DNA from: Adiantum capillus-veneris
Taxonomy: Eukaryota > Streptophyta > Polypodiopsida > Polypodiales > Pteridaceae
DNA: 64,000 nt
Direction of reading: 5' to 3'
Assembly: GCA_014529385.2 (NCBI GenBank)
Contig: CM043943.1
Location: 100,713,355-100,777,354 of the forward strand
The notes beneath the pieces were generated by a model, which saw only the letters and a program-made list of their open reading frames with translations, made no database searches and was not told the DNA's origin. The first letter of the stretch is position 1; each line of letters opens with the position of its first letter. Shown piece after piece: positions 46,989 to 56,979 of the stretch. A program made the translations under genes and the position numbers.

Positions 46989-47169
46989 TGTTTAGTGTGT
47001 GACAGTATTCCATTGGTGTTAGGGTTAGTGTAAATTCCTTGCTTGTTTGTGGGTTGCTCTAACGATTCTCCTCTTTTGCGTCCTAGTTCGCTCTTAAACT
47101 AGGTGGTGCCCCTTGTGTAGTTGGGATTTGGTGGTGGGTTTGTTGTTTTGGTTTGTGTTGTGTTGTGCC

Positions 47170-47275
47170 CCAGCCCCATTGAGCAGCACGGGAGCCTTGA
47201 AGGGTGTCTAGAGGCCACTCTTCTTGTTGCCCGCCCCGGACCGCCTCAAATTGGTGCCCCCACGGAGGACGGCTT
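47170..47275 (+). promoter_or_regulatory. Conserved retroelement leader block (copy 2)
   Basis: Counterpart of 42503-42604, lying between the primer-binding-like site and ORF A1. It is GC-rich in an AT-rich context. Confidence 0.55.
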
Positions 47276-47322
47276 GTGTATTTTTGTGTAGAATCAACCT
47301 TTAGCATAGTCAAGTAGTTTGC

Positions 47323-47535
47323 ATGAATCACGAAGCTTTGTATGATCCCTTCATTCCCATTGCAAGGCAAAAGGTACACATAATTGTTAGTACTAAGTTG
47401 CAATTTCAACGTGTCATTCGTAGAATTTTAGGTCCTCTTAGGTTGGCTGAGATAAACGCTTCAGTAAATCCTTTTATTTTGCCTCTCATTAGGTACGACC
47501 TTAGTTTGGACGTCTATATTTTTGTTTTGTTTTAA
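47323..47535 (+). CDS. Accessory ORF A1 (70 aa)
   Basis: The first ORF of the second interior has a clear ATG (MNHEALYDPFIP). The body contains IIVSTKLQFQR and a hydrophobic end, NPFILPLIRY...LDVYIFVLF. It is 66% identical over its full length to 4872-5084. An ATG with the same N-terminus (MNHENLYD) survives as a short stub at 42671 in the gag-only interior. It is followed 21 bases after its stop by paralog A2 in the same frame. No known family is recognised. The hydrophobic C-terminus could be a membrane anchor or buried helix; both are guesses. I infer an accessory protein of the element. Confidence 0.6.
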   Translation: MNHEALYDPFIPIARQKVHIIVSTKLQFQRVIRRILGPLRLAEINASVNPFILPLIRYDLSLDVYIFVLF

Positions 47536-47556
47536 GCATTAGGACATGCATAGGCC

Positions 47557-47775
47557 ATGGATAATGGCCCAGGAATAGAGGTTTTTCCCTTTCATTTTAC
47601 TCCACACATTAGAATAAACGTTGCAATTAGTAGAAAGATCCATTTTCAACAACGAATGGTGTTCATGTTTGGTGCCCAAAGAGCAGGAGAAATTCTTGCA
47701 TCACCAAACCCTATCATTCTACCTCTCATCAACTACCACACTTCCTTTGATGTACATGTGTTCATTTTATTTTAA
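47557..47775 (+). CDS. Accessory ORF A2 (72 aa), A1 paralog
   Basis: ATG start. The C-terminal half parallels A1: FG-QRA-EI-AS-NPIILPLINY...FDVHVFILF against the A1 ending NPFILPLIRY...LDVYIFVLF. The N-terminal half is more diverged. It lies directly downstream of A1 in the same frame, suggesting a tandem duplication of one small ORF. No domain is recognised. The pattern of hydrophobic positions is kept while other residues change, which hints at constraint. Confidence 0.5.
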   Translation: MDNGPGIEVFPFHFTPHIRINVAISRKIHFQQRMVFMFGAQRAGEILASPNPIILPLINYHTSFDVHVFILF

Positions 47776-47801
47776 AATGAAATGCAGCCCGGCAAAGTAG
47801 T

Positions 47802-48356
47802 GTGTATGTTTGTTTTTTCTTTGTCCAAGTTGTTACAAGAAACAAAAAAACGATCATTTATTCTAACTGGGAATGTGTGTGCAGTGAAAGTTCAATCCTT
47901 AGAGATCTAGCTCTATTACCAATTGAGTTGCAGGAGCAAGTAGTAAGGCGTCTCCCTCATAACAAGAGGGTGGTGAAGTTAAGACGGAAGGTCCTACGCG
48001 TTGATTCCATTTTCCTCTTGTTGTTGGGCACTAAGGAAGACCGCGCATTCATCCAACTAGTGTGTGCCCTAAGATTGGTAAATAGAGTGAAATTTGGCGT
48101 TTGGCGAGTGCATTTCACCATTGAGGAAGACTCTTCAGGAAACTTGCGGCCAGAGTTCATGCTTCATAGGCTCACATTTGGTGAATTTTTCCCTCATTTG
48201 CGTCTTATTAATAGTCTTCCTTTCGCTTTCAACAAAGGAGATAGGGAGCTATTCAGAGCTTGTCTTAATAAAGAGAGCATAGAGAAGATTGCAAATTTGT
48301 ATAAATTCTCATCCTTCTCTACTTTCTATGACACCTTGTTCATAGAGACATTGTAA
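47802..48356 (+). CDS. Accessory ORF B1 (about 160-184 aa), no ATG start
   Basis: This long open frame has no in-frame ATG until deep inside the conserved part. It opens after a pyrimidine-rich run ending in CCAAG (about 47811-47827), which looks like a 3' splice site, so it may be a spliced terminal exon. It contains LLPIELQEQVVRRLPH, reminiscent of the start of an F-box, then FIQLVCALRLVNRVKF and MLHRLTFGEFFPHLRLINSL. B2 downstream shares these positions. No confident family assignment. Confidence 0.5.
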   Translation: MYVCFFFVQVVTRNKKTIIYSNWECVCSESSILRDLALLPIELQEQVVRRLPHNKRVVKLRRKVLRVDSIFLLLLGTKEDRAFIQLVCALRLVNRVKFGVWRVHFTIEEDSSGNLRPEFMLHRLTFGEFFPHLRLINSLPFAFNKGDRELFRACLNKESIEKIANLYKFSSFSTFYDTLFIETL

Positions 48357-48402
48357 ATCTCTTTATGCTTTTGAATGATTTAGCCATAATCCTAAGGAGT
48401 TT

Positions 48403-48861
48403 TTGTCCAGGAATTTTGTAGCACAAGTGGAGTCTTTAAATCTTGCAAACTTGATCGGACTTGATGAGGATGTTCTTTATGAAATTGTGAGAAGGTTGCC
48501 TCACTCCGACTGTGTGGAACTTGAAGGAAAGGAGCTCCTAGTCAATTGCTACTTTCTCACGGCCTTCGACGAGCATGAAGATCTAGTTTTTATACAAACC
48601 GCTTGTGCATTGGGAATTGTAGAGCAAGTGCAATTTATCACTTGGGACATGGTTGCTCTTTTGGATCCAGAAAATGAAGCTCTAGAGATTTCTGTTTATC
48701 GCCTTAGCTTTGAAGAATTTCAACCCTTCTTAGAGCTCATCAATAGTCTACCCTTTTGTTTTGATCAAACAAATCGAGACCTTATTGAAGCTTGGATAGC
48801 TGAAGAAGAAAACCTAGAGTGGTATTTTCTCACTTCTTCATTTGCAGGCGAGTGGTTCTAG
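48403..48861 (+). CDS. Accessory ORF B2 (about 150 aa), B1 paralog
   Basis: The open frame begins at a TTTTTGTCCAG tract that looks like a splice acceptor, with no ATG at the start. It shares with B1 the blocks IVRRLPH, FIQTACALGIVEQVQF, YRLSFEEFQPFLELINSLPF and a following R-DL. Spacing between the blocks is the same, so the two are tandem duplicates that have diverged. It ends 49 bases before the gag ATG at 48911. It is acidic. The F-box resemblance is weaker than in B1. Confidence 0.5.
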   Translation: MSRNFVAQVESLNLANLIGLDEDVLYEIVRRLPHSDCVELEGKELLVNCYFLTAFDEHEDLVFIQTACALGIVEQVQFITWDMVALLDPENEALEISVYRLSFEEFQPFLELINSLPFCFDQTNRDLIEAWIAEEENLEWYFLTSSFAGEWF

Positions 48862-48910
48862 ATCTCTATTGTATCCCTTATTGTAACTCGTGTGGTAATC
48901 TTTCATAATA

Positions 48911-50220
48911 ATGGAGAGCCAACGCCAAATGTCTGGATATCCTCTTTTCTTTGGAGAGCCTGGAGAGGATGCAGAATTATTTTTAGCAAATTTCAAGATG
49001 TCTTGCCGTATCAAGAGGATAGTAACCGATCAAGAACGTGTAGAAATGTTTGAGGTGGTCCTTAGGAAAGATGCTAGTACTTGGTTTGACTCTTTGCCTG
49101 AGGAAGTTAAGGGGAATTACACAGAAGTTTTGAATCGTTTTAAGAGATACTTCTTTGATCCCCAAAACACTCAAAAACTATGGCAAGACATTGTTTCTCA
49201 TAAGCAAAAAGACTTAGATGACTACTACTTGTACAAGCAAGAGTTTCTACGTCTTTGGGCTCTATGGATACGAAATGTTGCTAACCCTGGTGATGGTGCA
49301 GAATTTTTAAAGAAGGAGAGGTTCATAGCCGGACTCTTTCCTGACCTTAAGGTAAAAGTTGAGGCGGGTGCACCTGCTACTTTTGATGCAGCTGAAACTA
49401 GGGCTGCTGAGAAGTATAGGAAACTCAAGTGCTTAAGGGGAGAGGTTCCAATAGAAGGTCTTAGACCCAAAGGTAAGTCACAAGCATCAACATCGAGGGA
49501 GATTCCTGAGGTAACGGCGGAAGTAATTGAGAAGTTAAACGAATCTTTAAGCAGCCTGTCAATTCACCTTGCACAAGCTGTAGGTCCAAAGGGACAAGCA
49601 AAGAAGTCTGAAGAGCGAGATCCACGACCTAGGAGAGTCTTGCAATGTTGGAATTGCGGAGAGTCTGGACATGGGATGTATAATTGTCCTTGGCCCCGTG
49701 GGGAGCCAGGGAGGCCTAACTTGAATTACCCAGTGATGAATGCAGGTGAAGGAACTGGTCAACAACCAAGGCTTCTACAAAGGCCAAATGGACCAAGACC
49801 ACCTCCACAAGGGGTAGAAGGAGTTCCACCTTTGCCAGATCCAAATGTGCATGTGGTAGAGGTGACAAATTCAAATGAGGTTGACATGGAAGCCAATGGA
49901 ATTAAGCGTGGCCGAGGAAAAGGTAAAGAGAAAGAAGGAGTCACATCACAGAGTGACCATGGACAAGGCAAGAAGGCAAAGGAAACCAAGGAAACCAAGA
50001 GGACTCGACGTCGTATCAACCTCCAAGACTTCCCTCTTGGACATGGTATGGCTCCGTACAACTTGTTGGAAGACATGAGAGGTAAGGGTCCTGATATTTC
50101 ATGGCCTCAATTTCTTGCATTATGTCCACAAGTTAGGAGGGATTTAACAAGGGCAGTTAGCACTAGGAGAAAGGTAAAAGAGAGTGTGCCTGTTGTAAAT
50201 TTTACTGCAATTGAGCTTGA
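48911..50220 (+). pseudogene. Tat-like gag, truncated by copia-2
   Basis: The ATG opens MESQRQMSGYPLFFGEPGEDAEL. A retrotransposon-gag domain covers residues about 15-180 (ASTWFDSLPEEVKG, NRFKRYFFDPQNT, FIAGLFPDLKVKVE). Then come a Pro/Lys-rich linker and one zinc knuckle, CWNCGESGHGMYNC (about 49648-49690). A basic tail ends RRKVKESVPVVNFTAIELDAA, after which the frame runs by chance into copia-2 leader sequence at about 50220. The 801-codon open frame is therefore a fusion of two elements, not a natural protein. Protease and polymerase of this family are missing. Confidence 0.8.
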
Positions 50221-50566
50221 CGCAGCTTTCTTCGTCCTACTTCTTCGTGAAGCGTCCGCGATCGTTTTTCTTATTTTGGCGTTAACTTTTTCAAGAAGAT
50301 TTAGCTTTTTGCTATTCATATTGTGGCCTTCAATCTTGCGTCTCACGCCACTCTATTTTGAGGACTCTTTTATTATTAACGTCTCCTTTACCCTGCCGTT
50401 TTTGGGTGACGTCTCTCACATCTTTGGAAGTTCCTTGAACATCCTTCTTATGTTTATCGTTGACAGAACGCAATCCTCATATCTCTCTCATTCTCAATTG
50501 CGGCCTTCACCATATATGGTGTGCAAATTCTGCGATCTTATCTTATACGTCTTCTCGCAACAAGAT

Positions 50567-53500
50567 ATGGCCATGAATATTCTCGTCAACGGCTTTCCTT
50601 CTGGCCAGCGTTCTGTTCCTCCTTTCCAAGGTCAAGGTTTTCCAGGCTGGAAAGCAAAGATGTTGTTAATTCTTAAAGGCGATGAACTCTCCGATGTTGT
50701 TCTTGGAAATCGCGTTTGTCCGCCTCAGCCTGTTGATACGGATAATGATAACGTGCTTATCACTGAAGGACCTATATTTGAAGATTGGAATGTTGCCTAT
50801 ACGGATTGGCAACGACGTGATAAAGCAGCTCGTCGGTATATTCTTTTTGCTCTTACTGATTCCATTTTGCTTGATATGTACGAACTGCCTACTTCCCACA
50901 ACGTATGGAAGTACCTTATTGCAAACTTTCAGAAGAAATCTGTCACAGAAATACTTTATTTGAGAGGGTTGCTTAACAAGTTACAATATGAAGTTGGTAC
51001 TGCCATGACGGGACATATTGAATCTTTCAAATCTATTATTAATCAACTTGCTGCTGCCGGTGATCCTGTTCCACAAAAGCAACTGATTACACTTCTCCTT
51101 GATACGGTGAAGGACTCTTCTTATGATAACATTGTTACTATTCTCTCTAATAAAGATGGTCTTGATTTCGACCAAGCTTGCATGTCTTTAATTGAATACT
51201 CTCAACGTCAAGAACGTCGTAATGCTAGTCATGAAACAGCTATGATTTCACACGAGGAGACTGAGTCACAACAGATGGAACGAGCTTTTTATGCTCGAAG
51301 GCGTCCATTTCAATGAGAAAACCGCAGAGGTGGCCGTCGCGGTAATATTTTCTCTCGTCTCAAATTTCCTAATAAGCAATGTTCTTACTGCAACAGAAAT
51401 GGACATACTGAAGATGATTGTTGGGCACGTCAATATGATGAAGAACACAATATTACCACAAAACAACCACGTTTATCTAGAGACTCTTCTTCTTCTTCTT
51501 GTGAATATTGTGGACGATCTGATCATCCCACTCATATGTGCTATAAGCGTCGATTCGACACAGATCGGAATAGAGCATATGCTACTGAACATCGAAACAA
51601 CATTGTACCAGAAACAAGCTGCGTCCTATGTTCAGTTGCTCTAGACAGAATAATTCATGTACGCGATGGATCACTTTTTATTGTCGATTCTGGTGCTACA
51701 GGAAATATGACATATCAGTCTAAATGGCTCCATAACTATCATCCACTGCCAGTTCAACGTGTTGTTTATCTTGCTGATGATACTACTTGTCAAGTAAAGG
51801 GTATTGGAGACTTATATCTTGGTACCTTATCTTCTTCCACTCGAATTTTGCGAGGAGTATTACATGTACCAGATCTTCAACGTAATCTTCTTTCAGTTGC
51901 TAGACTTGTTGATCTTGGTCTCTTTGTTGGATTTGATCATACCAAATGCCGAATTGAGAAAGATGGACAGACTATAGCCACTGCTCCTCGAAATGGTAAT
52001 TTGTTTGAACTCTCTCTCAACGATGCTGTAGCAAATGTTGTCACTGCTCCAGGTGATCATGATTGCAAAGTATGGCATCACCGTTTTGTTCATGCTGATT
52101 TCTCAAAACTCCTTGATCTTCAACGTCGTGATCTTGTTCATGGCATGGATCTTAAAGCCCATCCTCATATGGGAATTTGTGAATTTTGTGCTCTTGGGAA
52201 ACACAATCGCAAACCCTTTCCTCTTTCAAATACAACTCATTCTCATGACATATTGGATCTTGTTCATACTGATATATGTGGACCTCTACCTTCTTCGAGA
52301 TCACAATATCGCTACTTCATTACTTTCATTGATGATTTCTCAAGGTATACGACTGTATTTCTACTTAGACAAAAATCTGAAGCCTTATCTGTTTTCAAAC
52401 AATTCCACAAGGCTGCGGAACTTCAAACTGGTCGTCGCCTTAAGAAGCTTCGTAGTGACAATGGTGGCGAATATGTTTCTCGAGAGTTTGTGAGTTACTG
52501 TGCTGACATTGGAATTCATCATGAACACACTATTTCATATTCGCCTCAACAGAACGGTGTTGCTGAACGAAAGAATCGCACTATTCTCAATGCTGTAAGA
52601 TGTATGCTGATTCATTCTGGCTTATCTCGTGTTTTTTGGGCTGAAGCTATTTTGACAGCAGTATTTATTCAGAATCATCTTCCTACTACTGCACCCTCTG
52701 GTAAGATACCCATCACAGCATGGACAGGTGACATTCCTTCTGTATCTCATTTTCGAACCTTTGGATGTATTGCTTATATTCATGTTCCCAAAGAAACACG
52801 AACAAAGCTTGATGCTCCTGGTCTTAAAGTTATTTTTATTGGATATTCTGACACTTCCAAAGGCTACAAATTCTATGACCCTTCCTCCAAGAAAGTAATT
52901 GTGAATCGTGATGCTACTTTTAACGAACAGCTTATGGGAGGCTCATGGTCCATGGATGATTCTGATGATACTAAATCATTGATTCAAGCTTTTCCATTTC
53001 TTTCAGAAGATGAAACTCTTCCTATAGAGCAACTTTCCTCTTCACAACCATCCATTCCGAATGTCGCCAATGATGATATTGATATTTTTGTTGATCTGCC
53101 TATTGATTTTGAACATGGCTCATGTCATGTTTATGATGACGATATTGCTGATAATGCTTTTTCTACTTCCGAAGATCCAGTTACTTATGATGAAGCTATC
53201 TCTTCACCACAAAAGGATCAATGGCAAGAGGCTATGGAAGCAGAGTACAATTCTCTTATCTCTAAAGGTACATGGATACTAACTGAATTACCTCCTGGTC
53301 GTACAGCTATTAAATGTAAGTGGGTGTATATGACAAAAGTAAAAGCAGATGGATCTTTTGACAAGTTCAAGGCGCGTTTAGTTGCAAAAGGTTATTCCCA
53401 AGTAGCTGGTGCTGATTATCAAGAGACTTTTTCACCAGTTGTTCGCATTACAAGTGTTCGAGTTTTATTGGCATTTGCTGTTCAAATTGATTTAGAAGCT

Positions 53501-54754
53501 CATCAAATGGATGTGCGAACTGCTTTTCTTAATGGTGACTTGGAAGAGGAAATTTATATGGAACAACGAGAAGGGTTTGTTATTCCAGGTAAAGAAGACC
53601 TTGTTGCTCAACTCCATAAGGCACTATATGGTCTCAAACAAGCTTCGCGAGCCTGGTATATAAAATTTGATCTTTTTCTCACCTCTAAAGGATTCATCTC
53701 TTGCTCGTCAGACCCCAACTTATACATAAAACGCCAAGGTAGCAGTTTTGTGATTCTTGCTCTTTATGTGGATGATACCATCCTTGTTTCCAATGATTTC
53801 GGATTTCTTCAGCAAGTGAAAAAGTTATTGTCTTCTGCATTTGATATGGTGGATCTTGGAGAGAGTCACTCGTGTCTTGGCATTCAAATCCAACAGAACC
53901 GTACAAAAGGTATTTTATTCCTTCGACAGTCAAAGTTTATTGCAGATACTATTCAAAAATTTGGTATGGAATTTGCACATTCAGCCAACACACCTTGTCT
54001 TGCAAGCTCTACGAAGAACACTTCTGACAATGGCGGTCAACTTGTCACAAATCAACCTTATGCTAACTTGATTGGATGTCTTCAGTTTGTTGGCATGAAC
54101 ACTCGTCCTGATATTTTGTTTGCTGCTAATTATCTTGGACAACATCTTGCATGTCCTTCTCTTAAGCATTGGTCTGCTGCAAAGCGTGTGTTGAAATACT
54201 TGAAAGGCACTATAGATTTTGGTTTAGTCTATCGACGACAACTCACATTGGATTCTATGCAATCTCTTTCTCTTTTGGGTTACACAGATGCAGACTGGGC
54301 AAGCTCACATTTATCTATGCGATTTACTAGTGGAAATTGCTTCTTTATAAATGGTTGTCTTGTTTCTTGGACTAGCAAGAAACAACGTTGTGTTGCAGTT
54401 TCTACGACTGAGTTAGAATATGTTGCGGCATCACTTGCAGCTCGTGAGTTGATTTGGCTTCGACAAATGCTGGTTGATATTGGTCACTCTCCTCTTTCTA
54501 GCACACCCTTGCGGTGTGACAACCAAAGTGCTATTAGTCTTGCAAAAGACTATGTTCAACATAATAAGTCAAAGCACATTGCTGTCCATTATCATTATGT
54601 CAGGTATGAAGTACGCAAAGGAACCATTATGGTTCAACACTATCCAAGTGACCAGATGATTGCAGACATTTTGACCAAAGGCCTCAACGAGTCACGTTTC
54701 ATCCTCTTGCGCTCGGAGCTTGGAGTTGCTTCGACCTCACTCTTTCTAGATTAG
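50567..54754 (+). pseudogene. Copia-2 gag-pol polyprotein, one in-frame stop
   Basis: A single frame runs from MAMNILVNGFPSGQ to the terminal stop at 54754, broken only by TGA at 51314-51316. Gag (residues about 1-245, FPGWKAKMLLILKGDEL) is followed by two zinc knuckles, CSYCNRNGHTEDDC (about 51381) and CEYCGRSDHPTHMC (about 51503), then protease VDSGATGNMT (about 51683). Integrase shows VHTDICGP, RSDNGGEYVS and SPQQNGVAERKNR. Reverse transcriptase shows HQMDVRTAFLNGDLEEEI and YVDDTIL. RNase H shows YTDADWASS and HYPSDQMIADILTKGL. Apart from the stop, no lesion is seen. Two knuckles rather than one distinguish it from copia-1. Confidence 0.93.
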
Positions 54755-55002
54755 CTTCATTGCTATTGTAATAGCTTTGTACATATGACATTGTAATCTT
54801 TTAGGTACCATGCACTATGCACACTCCACATTTGCACATTGTGATCTCTAAGTCACTTGAATATTTGTACATAGATGCACAATTCACTCTCACATCATCA
54901 TCGCTGGTTCATATTTTCACATTGTATAGGGGCTTGGGTTTTTCCCTTGAACTCCCCAAGGGTTTTTTCATCCAAAGCTAGAGACGTTTGTTTGAGTGGG
55001 GG

Positions 55003-55184
55003 TGTTGGAGCTATATATGGCTCACTCTACTCAACTTGGTCTCACCTATATATTTGTATCTTGTCCTCAATATGAATCAGTCTTTGGGAGCGTATATGGT
55101 GTGTCTCTTGTCTCGTCTCTCTCTCTTTCTCTCTACATCTCAACATTGCACACGCTCCGTACACGCACTACACGCGCCACAGCA
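55003..55184 (+). repeat. LTR of copia-2
   Basis: 182 bp, starting TGTTGGAGCTATATATGG and ending CACAGCA, with GAGTGGGGG immediately before it and a primer-binding site immediately after. TATATA-type motifs lie at about 55011 and 55050. Confidence 0.8.
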
Positions 55185-55186
55185 AT

Positions 55187-55198
55187 TGGTATCAGAGC
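55187..55198 (+). promoter_or_regulatory. Primer-binding site after copia-2 LTR, tRNA-Met type
   Basis: TGGTATCAGAGC two bases after the LTR end. Confidence 0.85.
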
Positions 55199-56073
55199 TC
55201 AGGTGGGAACAGCAATGGTGGCGGTTGCAGATCGTAGAGCTTGCACGGCGAGAGGTAACCATAGCAGGAGCTTGAAGAATGGGAGAGAGCTCATCCATAA
55301 CCGGGCTTGGAGCTCGAAGCTCGAGAGAGGGAGTCGAAAGAAATCTTGAGCTATGGAAGCTTGAGATTGGAGCTTGCAGATCAGCCATGGAAGCTTGATC
55401 GAATGGATTAGGAGGAGTCACGGAGCTCGAAGCCTTCGGCATGGAGACGGCCGCTTGCACACACTTATGGAGCTCATGATTGGGGGAATCATTGCACAAT
55501 TGAAGCAATTGGAATCATGTTGTGTACAGGTTTAATGGAAGCTTAGTCTTGGAGTCAATTGAGTGGTGTGTGTAAGCACATACACACACACACACACACA
55601 AGCAGATCACAGAGCGAGTAGTCCATTGAACCAAAGCAGAGGGAATCGAGTACCGAGTTGCAAGGCAAAGAGCAAAGGCATGAGAGGGTCGTGAGCAGGT
55701 CGGCCTGGTTTGACATTGAGCTTTTCGGGGGCATAAGACAATAGAGCATGGGAAGCACCGAGTTGCTTGACAGCCTTGAAAAGTCTCACACACACACACA
55801 GTGTGTGTAAGCACCAAAATCAACTAGCGCTACTGGCATCGAGCACATTCAGGGTGCTGTAGCGGGCAAAGCAAACAAATTCAAGCGGGAAATCGGCACT
55901 CACTGCAGTAGGGAAATTTTACTTGCAAATTTCACAATTATCGAGCAGAAGGAGCTTTGAGTAGCTTGAAATTAAGCAAAGCAAGGAAGTGCTCTCAAGG
56001 TTGAAAGCCTGTAACAAAGCAAGTCGACGAGCAGCTTTTGGAAGAGTGTGTGAATGTGTGTGCATACACACAC
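55199..56073 (+). other. Leader-like sequence after copia-2 LTR
   Basis: About 870 bp without a supportable gene. It contains AC tracts at 55578-55600 and 55787-55800, the latter followed by a GTGTGTGT complement that could fold back. It does not visibly overlap the leader piece at 50220-50566. Confidence 0.45.
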
Positions 56074-56265
56074 TGTTGGGGTATAAAGTCCAATGTGGTC
56101 GCCCAGGTAAGTGGGCGGGCCGCCAGGTATGTACACATATTCTTTTGTAAAAACCTAATAAGAACTCACTATGCTCTACACATTATAATAGAGCGAGTTC
56201 ACCATATCGTTGTGCTCTTCTTCTCGCACTCTCTCTCGCGTCGCACTTCCGCTCGTACTCCTTCA
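56074..56265 (+). repeat. 5' LTR of copia-4
   Basis: It starts TGTTGGGGTATAAAGTCC and ends CTTCA. Its start resembles the LTRs of copia-1 and copia-3 on their sense strands. Confidence 0.75.
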
Positions 56266-56267
56266 AC

Positions 56268-56279
56268 TGGTATCAGAGC
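56268..56279 (+). promoter_or_regulatory. Primer-binding site of copia-4, tRNA-Met type
   Basis: TGGTATCAGAGC two bases after the LTR. Confidence 0.85.
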
Positions 56280-56736
56280 TCAGATCAAGGCTCGGGGCAG
56301 CACTGCAGGAGGCTAGAGTCACCAGCTCAGATTGGAGTGAAATTCGACAGGCGAAGACACGGCCCCAAATCTCGTGGGCATGCCCGAAGGGCACGGTGTT
56401 GTCAGAATTTCATTCTGAGGTCATCTCGGCCACCGTTCGGCTTCGACAAAGGTGTGCGTAGGCCATTTTCGACTACGTGGTCTCGACGGGTGCAGATCCG
56501 ACTCTGCAAATTTGGGGTTTTCATCCTACAACTGCAGGTGTTGAGGATATCGACACTCCCAGAGTGCTGATTTGTGGTTGTCTACACATCGAAGACGGCT
56601 CACAGTTCTTGGAGGCGTGTCACATACGACACGGGCGCATCTACACACAGACTGTAGGCGACATCCACTAGTTCATCAGGTGGCTTGTGTTTGCTGCTTG
56701 ATATTCCAGATTTCATCCTGACATTGCAGGTACTTC

Positions 56737-56900
56737 TGAAGGCGATCGGGGAGCACCAGAGACGGAGAGTGAGAGAGAGAAGGAGACACACAACACACAG
56801 ATATGGGTGGGGAGACTCAAAGAGTGAGCATCCCCCTATACACTTATACTATGTATAAGGTATACAAGTCAGTGGGCGCTCAGACGCCTATACCCCAACA
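56737..56900 (-). repeat. 3' LTR of copia-3
   Basis: 164 bp. It ends CCCCAACA on the plus strand and is followed by the family's polypurine tract complement ACCTCCCACTT. Confidence 0.9.
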
Positions 56901-56979
56901 ACCTCCCACTTAAAGGCGAATGTGCCTTTAAGCAAGGGAACCTAGTCTAAAGACTACAAAAGGTGAGAGAAAACCACTC

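Larger units (their letters stand above)
44558..47101 (+). repeat. Right LTR of Tat-like family
   Basis: About 2.54 kb starting TGATAGCCGTTTTTT, homologous to 39949-42440. It contains TATAAAAGG at 46256, a CT-rich microsatellite at 46923-46988, and ends just before TGGTGCCCC at 47104. Confidence 0.7.
39949..50220 (+). mobile_element. Tat/Ogre-like Ty3/gypsy tandem: LTR, gag-only interior, LTR, second interior
   Basis: Two ~2.5 kb LTR copies of one family lie at 39949-42440 and 44558-47101, in direct orientation. Each is followed by the same primer-binding-like TGGTGCCCC and a conserved leader. Between them is a short gag-only interior. After the second is a different interior with four accessory ORFs and a gag that stops near 50220, where copia-2 sequence begins. 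No RT, RNase H or integrase of this family is present. A gag-like protein preceded by extra ORFs and very long LTRs points to the Tat/Ogre branch, but without RT the lineage is inferred. Confidence 0.6.
50220..56073 (+). mobile_element. Copia-2: near-intact copia in permuted or tandem order
   Basis: Order on the plus strand: partial leader (50220-50566), gag-pol frame (50567-54754), 3' untranslated sequence, polypurine tract, one LTR (55003-55184), a primer-binding site and about 870 bp of further leader-like sequence up to copia-4. No LTR precedes the gag. An LTR flanked by a PPT on one side and a PBS on the other must be shared between two interiors, or come from a one-LTR circle opened within the leader. 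Boundaries on both sides are approximate. Confidence 0.7.

Noticed and set aside
48911-51316. One 801-aa protein
   Set aside because: It is a chance in-frame fusion of truncated Tat-like gag with copia-2 leader and gag across the junction near 50220.
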